Numbered from the stretch's first letter, positions 1-5,929 are shown. The stretch: DNA of 5,978 bases from Corynebacterium sp. (GCF_030530965.1 NZ_JAUMTY010000077.1:1-5978); one strand, 5' to 3'. Translations and numbers: made by a program. The notes: generated by a model not told the origin, from the sequence alone.

Positions 1-27
1 AGATGAATCACCAAACTTTCAGATCGC

Positions 28-48
28 GAAAAGCGTGAGCCGCTTTTC
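28..48 (+). terminator. Probable rho-independent terminator hairpin
   Basis: The arms GAAAAGCG (28-35) and CGCTTTTC (41-48) are perfectly complementary over 8 bp around a 5-nt TGAGC loop. The right arm ends in TTTTC and is followed by TGTGTTT, so it resembles an intrinsic terminator for a plus-strand gene ending just before the window. The A-run on the left arm means it could also act on the minus strand. The T-tract is short and interrupted, and the upstream gene is not visible, so this is a moderate call. Confidence 0.5.
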
Positions 49-243
49 TGTGTTTACGTTCTCTGTTTCGCTTACGACACTTAACCTACGAAGCCCCCCT
101 GAACGAACAACAAAACAAACCTGTGGAATCACTGTAAAAATCTGCGCTTTCTTGAGAACGCCAAACGTCAGCCACCGACCCCCGCATCCTGGCTTGAGCC
201 CTTCAACACCCGCCCCTCACCACAGCTCACTCCCACTCACCCC

Positions 244-263
244 GTGTTACCCCGCCGTAACAC
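244..263. promoter_or_regulatory. 20-bp inverted repeat, candidate operator of the eut operon
   Basis: GTGTTAC (244-250) and GTAACAC (257-263) are perfect 7-bp inverted copies separated by CCCGCC. The centre lies about 82 nt before the permease start codon, a plausible place for a dimeric repressor or activator (TetR, GntR or similar) to act on this operon. No T-run follows, so a terminator is less likely. A 7-bp palindrome of this kind can arise by chance in a few hundred bases, and no regulator gene is visible in the window, so the role is inference. Confidence 0.35.
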
Positions 264-335
264 AAACTCAGAAAAGCAACGCTTCCGCAACATGGCAGCA
301 ACGGGACAGAGAGAAAGCGCACCTACCGTCTCATT

Positions 336-1817
336 ATGACCGCAACACTTGAGACCACTACACAGCCATCAACCCATTTGAAGCAGGGTTCTTTCAACTG
401 GGTTGTCCTGGCTGGACTGGGCGTATCGTTCGTCATTTCGGGGGACTTCGCCGGCTGGCAGTTCGGGCTCGGTTCCGGCGGCTGGGGTGGCCTTTTCTGC
501 GCTCTCCTCATCGTTGCGGTGCTGTACATGGGCATGTGCCTGGCCCTCGCGGAACTGTCGGCCGCCCTCCCCTCGGCGGGCGGTGGCCACCTGTTTGCGC
601 AGGTAGCGGTGGGTGATTTCGCCGGTTTCATGACGGCGATCGCCATTCTGTTGGAGTACGTGCTAGCCCCCGCCGCCATCGCGACCTTCATTAGCAGTTA
701 TGTCGAATCCCTCCACATCCCGGGCGTTCCCGCAGGTTGGCCCATTTATCTCTTCTGCTACATCGCGGTTGTGGTTGTCCACCTGGCAGGCGCCGGCGAG
801 GCCCTCAAAGCGATGTGCGTCGTCACCATCATCGCCGTCGCTGCACTGGTGCTGTACACCGTGGTGATGGCCCCGCACGTGCATATCAGCGCCTTCACCG
901 ATGGCTGGTCAGGGTCCTCATCTCACGCTGTATCCGGTACGTCGGACCGAATTTCTCTTTTCGACGGTGGACTCGCGGGAATTTGGGCGGCTATTCCGTT
1001 CGCCATGTGGTTCTTCCTGGCCATCGAAGGCGTTCCGATGGCTGCCGAGGAGGCGAAGGACCCGGCGCAATCGGTTCCGAAGGCGATCGTCGTCGCGATG
1101 ATGATCTTGCTGGTGGCGGCTATCACGATGATGGTGGTGGGGCCGGGCGCCGCGGGCACTGGAGTCGTGGCGGAGTCAGGAAATCCGCTGGTAGCCGCCC
1201 TTGAGCGCGTCGGTGCGAACCACGCGGTTGCGGTGGCCATCAATTACGCGGCCTTGTTGGGCCTGGTGGCGTCGTTCTTTTCGATTATTTACGGGTATTC
1301 GCGGCTAACGTTTTCGCTGTCCCGCGCTGGTTTGCTTCCCGCTTTCTTATCGACGACGAACCGCCGCGGCGCGCCGACGTGGGCGCTGATTGTCCCCGCG
1401 TGCGTGGGGTTTGCGTTGACGTTGGTGGCCGATGGTGACGCCCTGATGTCTGTTGCCGTGTTTGGTGCCGTGGTGTCCTACGCGCTGATGATGGTGGCGC
1501 ATATTGTGTTGCGGGTGCGGCGCCCGGAGTTGCCGCGGCCGTACCGGACGCCCGGTGGCGTCGTGACCTCGGGTGTTGCGTTGGTGTTGTCGCTGGGCGC
1601 GGTTGTGGCAACGTTCATGAATGCGCCTGTGCTCGCCGGATGTGCGTTGGGTGTGATGGCGCTGGCAGCCGTCGGGTACGCGGTGTGGGGCCGGAATACG
1701 TCGCCGGTGGATATTACGCAGGAACGCGCTGCGCGGAAACGTGCTGAAAGGGATCTGAAGGAACCCGCCCTCACCCCACGCACAACCACCACCCTCCAGG
1801 CCGAGGAGGTCCGCTAA
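336..1817 (+). CDS. eat: Ethanolamine permease (APC superfamily, Eat family)
   Basis: This 493-residue integral membrane protein most likely imports ethanolamine for the lyase encoded next to it. About 12 hydrophobic segments can be seen, roughly at residues 21-35, 50-76, 96-122, 135-153, 158-180, 211-231, 248-270, 296-318, 347-365, 370-392, 410-428 and 433-451. Family landmarks are the N-terminal VISGDFAGW region (33-41), the LAELSAALPSAGG stretch (71-83), and the cytoplasmic EGVPMAAEEAKDP loop (231-243), where amino acid/polyamine transporters keep a conserved acidic and proline pattern. The loop at 183-208 is Ser/Gly-rich, and the C-terminal tail after residue 452 is charged and probably cytoplasmic. 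The ATG at 336 gives the expected family N-terminus, although its Shine-Dalgarno is weak (a GAGAGAAAG purine run ends about 18 nt upstream). The stop codon overlaps the eutB start (TAATG), so the two are translationally coupled. Substrate assignment rests on family resemblance plus the eutBC context; another amine or amino acid is possible but less likely. Confidence 0.88.
   Translation: MTATLETTTQPSTHLKQGSFNWVVLAGLGVSFVISGDFAGWQFGLGSGGWGGLFCALLIVAVLYMGMCLALAELSAALPSAGGGHLFAQVAVGDFAGFMTAIAILLEYVLAPAAIATFISSYVESLHIPGVPAGWPIYLFCYIAVVVVHLAGAGEALKAMCVVTIIAVAALVLYTVVMAPHVHISAFTDGWSGSSSHAVSGTSDRISLFDGGLAGIWAAIPFAMWFFLAIEGVPMAAEEAKDPAQSVPKAIVVAMMILLVAAITMMVVGPGAAGTGVVAESGNPLVAALERVGANHAVAVAINYAALLGLVASFFSIIYGYSRLTFSLSRAGLLPAFLSTTNRRGAPTWALIVPACVGFALTLVADGDALMSVAVFGAVVSYALMMVAHIVLRVRRPELPRPYRTPGGVVTSGVALVLSLGAVVATFMNAPVLAGCALGVMALAAVGYAVWGRNTSPVDITQERAARKRAERDLKEPALTPRTTTTLQAEEVR
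1803..1810 (+). promoter_or_regulatory. Strong Shine-Dalgarno for eutB inside the end of eat
   Basis: GAGGAGGT lies 6 nt before the eutB ATG at 1817 and within the last codons of the permease. It fixes the eutB start and, with the TAATG overlap, suggests EutB is made efficiently both by coupling and by independent initiation. The permease has no comparable site, which would yield more enzyme than transporter. Confidence 0.85.
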
Positions 1818-3214
1818 TGTTTTCCCAACACCTAGCTGGACACACGTACTCATTCGCCTCCTTAACAGAGGTGATGGCGAAGGCATCACCGATCCGCTCG
1901 GGCGACCAACTGGCCGGATGCGCCGCCAATTCCGCGGCCGAGCGCGTCGCCGCGGCCATGGTGCTGGCGGACGTGGAACTCAGCGAGTTCCTCCGTCGCC
2001 CGCTCATCGACGATGCCGTCACAGAGCTCATCCACCGAACCCACGACTCCGACGCGTTCCGCCCCCTCGCACACATGACCGTGGGCGCGTTCCGCGAATA
2101 CCTCCTGGAACAGGCCTATCGCGGCGCCGACATCTCCTCGTTGGCGTGGGGGTTGACGCCAGAGATGGCCGCCGCCGTCTCCAAACTCATGAGCAATGGC
2201 GAGCTGATCGCGGTCTCCGCCGCGTTAAGCGTCGTCACGAAATTCCGCACAACCCTGGGTTTACCTGGTCGTTTGTCGTCGCGGCTGCAACCCAACCACC
2301 CCACCGATGACCCTGCGGGTGTGGCGGCCAGTGTCCTCGACGGGCTGCTGTTCGGGTGCGGCGACGCGGTGGTGGGCATTAACCCGGCCGGCGATTCCCC
2401 CGAAGCGGTCCGTGACCTGCTGCTTCTGCTCGACGAGGTGCGGCGGCGGTACTCCATCCCCATGCAGTCGAGCGTGCTCACGCACATCTCGACGACGATT
2501 GACCTCATGGAGGCCGGCGCGCCCGTGGACCTGCCGTTTCAATCAATTGCAGGGACGGAGGGAGCGCTGCGGTCCTTCGGGGTGTCACTCGACATGCTGG
2601 CCGAAGCAGAGCAGGCCGCGGACGAATTGCGCCGAGGAACCGTCGGCACGAATGCTTTGTATTTTGAGACCGGTCAGGGATCGTGCCTGTCAGCAGGCGC
2701 GAATATCGGCGTCGATGGGCCGGTTGACCAGCAAACTTTGGAGGCTCGCGCGTACGGGGTGGCGCGTGCGTATCGACCGCTGTTGGTCAATACGGTGGTG
2801 GGGTTCATCGGGCCCGAATACCTATACGACGGTAAGCAAATTATCCGGGCGGGGCTGGAGGACAACTTCTGTGGGCGGCTCCTGGGCATTCAAATGGGGT
2901 GCGACGTGTGCTACACCAACCATGCCGAAACGGATAGCGACGATATGGACACGCTCCTGCACCTTCTGGCTGCGGCGAACACCGGTTTCGTCATCGCCGT
3001 TCCGGGTGCCGACGACATCATGCTGGGCTATCAGTCCCTGTCCTTCCATGACATCGCGCAGGTTCGCGCCACCATGGGCAAACGGCCGGCGCCCGAATTC
3101 GAAGAGTGGTTGCACACAACCGGGGTTACGGACCAAGGCGGATTGCTTGCCGACGACGGCCCTGCGCCCGCGCTCTCGCCCGACCATGCCATGGAATTGG
3201 GGTGGACATCATGA
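1817..3214 (+). CDS. eutB: Ethanolamine ammonia-lyase large (heavy) subunit EutB
   Basis: EutB is the catalytic TIM-barrel subunit of AdoCbl-dependent ethanolamine ammonia-lyase (EC 4.3.1.7), which converts ethanolamine to acetaldehyde and ammonia by radical chemistry in the cytosol. At 465 residues it is close to the E. coli protein (about 453). The whole family pattern is present: ASPIRSGDQLAG (23-34), the RLQPNHPTDD substrate loop (156-165), GINPAGDSP (187-195), FETGQGS (283-289), GLEDNFCGRLLG (346-357), MGCDVCYTNH (360-369) and a C-terminal PAPEFEEWL motif (424-432). By alignment from memory to the E. coli enzyme, the substrate-contacting residues Arg160, Gln162, Asn193, Glu287 and Asp362 correspond to R156, Q158, N189, E284 and D363 here, so the enzyme should be active. 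It overlaps the permease stop (TAATG) and the eutC start (ATGA). No EutA-type reactivase is encoded in the window. Confidence 0.97.
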   Translation: MFSQHLAGHTYSFASLTEVMAKASPIRSGDQLAGCAANSAAERVAAAMVLADVELSEFLRRPLIDDAVTELIHRTHDSDAFRPLAHMTVGAFREYLLEQAYRGADISSLAWGLTPEMAAAVSKLMSNGELIAVSAALSVVTKFRTTLGLPGRLSSRLQPNHPTDDPAGVAASVLDGLLFGCGDAVVGINPAGDSPEAVRDLLLLLDEVRRRYSIPMQSSVLTHISTTIDLMEAGAPVDLPFQSIAGTEGALRSFGVSLDMLAEAEQAADELRRGTVGTNALYFETGQGSCLSAGANIGVDGPVDQQTLEARAYGVARAYRPLLVNTVVGFIGPEYLYDGKQIIRAGLEDNFCGRLLGIQMGCDVCYTNHAETDSDDMDTLLHLLAAANTGFVIAVPGADDIMLGYQSLSFHDIAQVRATMGKRPAPEFEEWLHTTGVTDQGGLLADDGPAPALSPDHAMELGWTS

Positions 3215-4062
3215 CGAAGCAGCTCGACGTCACGACCACGGGTGGCGATGCCGGCCGCGCTAAGGACGACAACCGTGCTGAGGACAACAATCGTCCCGAC
3301 GCGTGGGCGAGAGTCCGTGATCTCACCCCGGCGCGGATCGGGTTAGGGAGACACGGAGCGGCCCAACCGACCTCATCGAAGCTATCGTTCGCAGCAGCTC
3401 ACGCAGCCGCACGCGACGCTGTTCATTCAGGTCATGCCGGTGGCGCGGATGATTCGGGTGGCGCGGGTAGTTCCGGCACCGCGAAAGGACTTTCCTTCCT
3501 TGCCGACGCACCGCTCGTGCGGTCACGCGCCGGGAATCGGTCTGAGTATTTACGACGCCCGGACCTGGGACGACTCCCCAACGAAGACGACCTCAAGAAA
3601 CTGCCCACTCGTGAGGCCGGATGGGATGTGGGGATAGTCATGGCGGATGGTCTCTCTCCCGATGCCTTGTCCTACCACGGGAAAGCCACGGAAGAGGCGT
3701 TGCGAGACACACTTCACCGCATCTGCCCGGAGCTCTCCATTGCCTCCACCGTCAGAGCTGACCAAGCGCGGGTCGCGTTGGGCGATCACATTGCGCACGC
3801 CATGAACATGCGCGTGATTGTCGTCATTATCGGCGAGCGACCTGGGCTTTCGGTGCCATATTCGCTAGGCATGTACATCACGTATAACGCGTCACCGGGG
3901 ACGACCGACGAGCGGCGGAACTGCATTTCCAACATTCACCCGCCGGACGGGCTGAGTTATGACCACGCGGCATTCACCGCGGCCGACCTCATCTCGAAAA
4001 TGATGGAACTCGGGAAATCGGGTGCGACGTTGAAAGCGACGCGGCACACTATTTCCAGCTAA
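3211..4062 (+). CDS. eutC: Ethanolamine ammonia-lyase small (light) subunit EutC
   Basis: EutC pairs with EutB and, with it, holds adenosylcobalamin at the subunit interface. The protein has 283 residues (E. coli about 295). The ATG at 3211 overlaps the eutB stop as ATGA and follows a GGGGTGG purine run; the longer open frame from 3106 would lie inside eutB and is rejected. Family motifs, in order, are RIGLGRHGAAQPT (42-54), HAAARDAVH (64-72), VRSRAGNRSEYLRRPDLGR (103-121), IVMADGLS (142-149), RVALGD (187-192), IGERPGLS (207-214) and RNCISNIHPPDGLSY (236-250). Two regions are low in complexity: the hydrophilic N-terminus (residues 1-30, Asp/Arg/Asn-rich) and a Gly/Ser/Ala stretch at 73-92, both probably flexible. 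Odd point: Y217 sits where I expect Asp or Glu after the GERPGL motif (3859-3861, TAT). Function is otherwise secure from the motifs and operon. Confidence 0.95.
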   Translation: MTKQLDVTTTGGDAGRAKDDNRAEDNNRPDAWARVRDLTPARIGLGRHGAAQPTSSKLSFAAAHAAARDAVHSGHAGGADDSGGAGSSGTAKGLSFLADAPLVRSRAGNRSEYLRRPDLGRLPNEDDLKKLPTREAGWDVGIVMADGLSPDALSYHGKATEEALRDTLHRICPELSIASTVRADQARVALGDHIAHAMNMRVIVVIIGERPGLSVPYSLGMYITYNASPGTTDERRNCISNIHPPDGLSYDHAAFTAADLISKMMELGKSGATLKATRHTISS

Positions 4063-4075
4063 CGAGTTCGCACTC

Positions 4076-5539
4076 CTACTCCGTCGGCATCGCGATGTAG
4101 CGAACCTCCTGGTACTCCTCGATGCCGGCGTTTCCGCCTTCGCGGCCCAAGCCGGACTGCTTCACGCCACCAAATGGGGCCGCCGCGTTGGACAACACTC
4201 CCACATTCAACCCGGCCATTCCAGCCTCGAGGTCCTCTGAGAACCGCAGCGCGCGCTGGACATTCGTCGTAAATAAATAGGATGACAATCCATATTCGGT
4301 ATCGTTGGCTAACTCAAGTGCCTGGCTTTCCGTAGAGAATGTCGTAATCGGGGCGACGGGCCCGAAAATCTCTTCCCGGAATACTCGCGCATTGGTTGGA
4401 ACCGGATAAAGCACCGTCGGCTTATAGAAATAGCCCTTGCCCTCGAGGGGTTCGCCGCCGCAGAGCACCTTCGCACCCTTTTCTTTAGCATCATCAACCA
4501 AAGCGGCTACGTTATCCAGGGCTTTCTTCTCAATCAGAGGGCCACACGTGGTGCCCTCATCCAACCCATTTCCGCACGTCAGATCACCCATTGCCTCGGC
4601 CAGCTTCTTCGAGAACTCCTCGGCCACCGACTCATGCACGATAAATCGGTTCGCAGCCGTGCAGGCCTCACCCATATTCCGCATCTTTGCAGCCATCGCG
4701 CCCTCAACAGCCTTGTCCAGATCGGCGTCGTCAAAAACGACAAACGGAGCATTGCCACCCAGCTCCATCGAGGTGCGCAACACGTTCTTGGAGGCAGCCT
4801 CGAGCAGGTGCTTTCCGACGCCGGTCGAGCCGGTGAACGACATCTTGCGCAACCGCGAATCGTCCATGATCGGCTCCGACACTGACGACGCGGATTTCGA
4901 CGGCACCACATTGACGACGCCATCCGGCACGCCGGCCTGACGCAGCAGCTCGACGAAGTACAGCGAGGTGAGAGGAGTCAAACGCGCGGGCTTCAACACG
5001 ACGGTGCAACCGGCAGCCAGCGCTGGGCCGATCTTGCGGGTGCCCATCGCGAGCGGGAAATTCCACGGGGTAATGAGGAAACACGGCCCCACGGGGCGGC
5101 GGGAGACCAGGAACCGTAGAGTGCCCTCCGGACTCGTGGAATACTGACCGCCGATGCGGTTAGCTTCTTCAGAGAACCAGCGGAGGAACTCCCCGCCATA
5201 AGTCACCTCACCGCGGGATTCCGCGAGAGGCTTCCCCATTTCCAGCGTCATCAACGTGGCTAATTCCTCAGAGTTCTCTTGAACCAGGTCAAACGCCTTT
5301 TTCAGTATTGAGCTGCGCTCACGGGTCGACGTATGTGACCACTCGTATTGGGCATCGGATGCCGCGTCAAGAGCCTTAATGGCATCATCGCCCGTCGCGC
5401 TAGCCACGGTTGCGATGACCTCACCGGTGGCAGGATTCTCCACATCAAACGTCTCTGAGCTAGCCGAATCAACCCACTTCCCATTAATAAACAACTGGGT
5501 AGGAGTTTTCGCTATCAGCTCTTTCGGATCAATAGACAC
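4076..5539 (-). CDS. gabD: NAD(P)-dependent succinate-semialdehyde dehydrogenase (GabD2-like)
   Basis: This cytosolic aldehyde dehydrogenase of 487 residues probably oxidises succinate semialdehyde to succinate in GABA or related catabolism. Catalytic features are PWN (N160), LKPA (K183), the FTGSTGVGK cofactor loop (235-243), ELGG (E259), the nucleophile in EACTAANR (C293) and EEIFGP (389-394). Residues matching the substrate-carboxylate clamp of human and E. coli succinate-semialdehyde dehydrogenases are all present: R168 in TRKIG, R287 in MRNMG and S450 in VLSN. That favours this substrate over acetaldehyde. I chose the GTG at 5539 rather than the GTG at 5566. The internal start has an AAAGG Shine-Dalgarno 7 nt upstream, and MSIDPKELIAKTP aligns end to end with the start of C. 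glutamicum GabD2 as I recall it. A 496-residue form from 5566 cannot be excluded. The gene converges on eutC across 13 nt, so it is transcribed separately. Other semialdehyde substrates such as glutarate semialdehyde are possible. Confidence 0.85.
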   Translation of the reverse strand: MSIDPKELIAKTPTQLFINGKWVDSASSETFDVENPATGEVIATVASATGDDAIKALDAASDAQYEWSHTSTRERSSILKKAFDLVQENSEELATLMTLEMGKPLAESRGEVTYGGEFLRWFSEEANRIGGQYSTSPEGTLRFLVSRRPVGPCFLITPWNFPLAMGTRKIGPALAAGCTVVLKPARLTPLTSLYFVELLRQAGVPDGVVNVVPSKSASSVSEPIMDDSRLRKMSFTGSTGVGKHLLEAASKNVLRTSMELGGNAPFVVFDDADLDKAVEGAMAAKMRNMGEACTAANRFIVHESVAEEFSKKLAEAMGDLTCGNGLDEGTTCGPLIEKKALDNVAALVDDAKEKGAKVLCGGEPLEGKGYFYKPTVLYPVPTNARVFREEIFGPVAPITTFSTESQALELANDTEYGLSSYLFTTNVQRALRFSEDLEAGMAGLNVGVLSNAAAPFGGVKQSGLGREGGNAGIEEYQEVRYIAMPTE

Positions 5540-5546
5540 AACGACG

Positions 5547-5551
5547 CCTTT
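5547..5551 (-). promoter_or_regulatory. Shine-Dalgarno deciding the gabD start
   Basis: On the minus strand AAAGG ends 7 nt before the GTG at 5539. No comparable purine-rich site precedes the alternative GTG at 5566, where the minus strand reads ...CAACTGACCT. Together with the family N-terminus this supports the shorter protein. Confidence 0.5.
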
Positions 5552-5557
5552 CAGATT

Positions 5558-5700
5558 GATTGTCACAGGTCAGTTGACTGTCACGTGTAGGGATAACTGC
5601 CAGGGTAATCCCCGTTACACTTTTGCGTCGGGAAAGCGGAATAGCGGAGAAAACACTGCTCCACTGGAATCAGAGGAGGTATTATTACAACGATTGTCAC
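5558..5700. repeat. Dispersed GATTGTCAC / TGTCAC direct repeats
   Basis: GATTGTCAC occurs exactly at 5558-5566 and again at 5692-5700, and a further TGTCAC is at 5579-5584. All lie between the divergent gabD and HicB-like genes, or just at the gabD 5' end. They could be binding sites of a regulator acting on either gene, but 9-mers repeat by chance and no spacing rule is evident. Confidence 0.25.
5588..5609. other. Split match to both I-SceI half-sites
   Basis: TAGGGATAA (5588-5596) and CAGGGTAAT (5601-5609) are the two 9-bp halves of the I-SceI homing endonuclease target as I know it, with CTGC (5597-5600) between them at the top-strand cut point. The halves also form an imperfect direct repeat, AGGGATAA / AGGGTAAT, 13 bp apart, which may be the simpler reading: a tandem regulator site in the gabD promoter region. 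The 4-bp insertion would be expected to abolish cleavage. Confidence 0.3.
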
Positions 5701-5718
5701 TACGCCGGCACAGTGGAG
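5659..5718 (+). promoter_or_regulatory. Inverted repeat overlapping the HicB-like gene's ribosome binding site
   Basis: CTCCACTG (5659-5666) is perfectly complementary to CAGTGGAG (5711-5718), with 44 nt between them. The right arm contains the GGAG (5715-5718) that is the only Shine-Dalgarno for the ATG at 5729, so pairing in the mRNA would hide it. The loop contains a stronger AGAGGAGGT (5672-5680) with no ATG, GTG or TTG at a usable distance. This may be translational control, an operator, or chance. Confidence 0.3.
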
Positions 5719-5728
5719 ATAAAAAATA

Positions 5729-5911
5729 ATGACCATACACGTCCATGCAACAGTTGAACCGGATGGAGAATGGTGGCTTGTCACCATCCCTAAGTACGAC
5801 ATTTTCGGTCAGGCAAATCGACGTGAAGATGGGGAAGCCGTTGCAAAAGAAATCGCCGCATTATGGTTTGATACCGAAGAAGGAAACATCGAAGTTACCC
5901 TCGATAACTAA
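5729..5911 (+). CDS. Small HicB-like protein, possible antitoxin without visible toxin
   Basis: This encodes a 60-residue acidic protein. The pattern resembles short actinobacterial HicB-like (partial RNase H fold) proteins: a first strand IHVHATVEPDG (3-13), the WW pair and LVTIP (15-21), a DIFGQANR segment (24-31), and a helix EAVAKEIAALWFD (36-48). HicB proteins usually neutralise a HicA mRNA interferase and repress their own operon, but this one lacks any visible C-terminal DNA-binding domain. No hicA is seen upstream, and only 67 nt remain downstream. The ATG at 5729 has GGAG at 5715-5718, a somewhat long 10-nt spacer. GC content is about 46%, lower than the operon genes appear to be, which suggests acquired DNA or weak codon selection. 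The family call comes from pattern memory only; a stand-alone small protein of unknown role is the alternative. Confidence 0.6.
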   Translation: MTIHVHATVEPDGEWWLVTIPKYDIFGQANRREDGEAVAKEIAALWFDTEEGNIEVTLDN

Positions 5912-5929
5912 AAGCACAACGAGCGAGAC

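Larger units (their letters stand above)
1..335. other. Intergenic region upstream of the eat-eutBC operon
   Basis: I see no credible gene here. A plus-strand open frame (35-352) runs through it, but it has low-complexity composition, no ribosome binding site and overlaps the permease start. The region must hold the operon promoter, since the next gene upstream seems to be terminated at 28-48. No convincing -35/-10 pair is visible; the best -10-like string is TAAAAA at 135-140, without a good -35 partner. The notable elements are the hairpin at 28-48 and the palindrome at 244-263. I looked for a cobalamin riboswitch because the operon enzyme uses AdoCbl, but found no B12 box. Confidence 0.6.

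Noticed and set aside
168..190. Possible B12-box-like string near GCCACCGACCCCCGC
   Set aside because: It shares only a few bases with the cobalamin riboswitch core and none of the flanking stems can be drawn.
35..352. Plus-strand open frame of 105 codons in the leader
   Set aside because: It overlaps the permease start, has no Shine-Dalgarno, begins inside a hairpin and encodes a Ser/Thr/Pro-rich sequence without recognisable domains.
1347..1889. Minus-strand 180-codon frame opposite the permease and eutB start
   Set aside because: Composition is Arg/His/Pro-rich as expected of antisense shadows of GC-rich genes; no domain or ribosome site.
3106..3210. Longer EutC start inside eutB
   Set aside because: It would add 35 residues unlike any EutC N-terminus; the ATGA overlap at 3211 with a purine run upstream is the normal coupling arrangement.
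2307..3263. Long alternate-frame open reading frame across eutB and the eutC start
   Set aside because: It is a high-GC shadow frame rich in Arg, Trp, Ser and Pro; the eutB frame accounts for the sequence with full family conservation.
4088..4097. Palindrome CATCGCGATG near the convergent gene ends
   Set aside because: It lies within the dehydrogenase coding sequence, has no loop or T-run, and is explained by codons; not a terminator.
5540..5566. Nine extra residues at the dehydrogenase N-terminus (GTG at 5566)
   Set aside because: No ribosome binding site precedes it, and the shorter start aligns with the family N-terminus and has AAAGG at the right distance. Kept as a possible alternative only.
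5574..5611. Candidate plus-strand promoter TTGACT with downstream GATAAC or TAATCC
   Set aside because: Spacers of 12 or 26 nt do not fit a sigma-70-type promoter.
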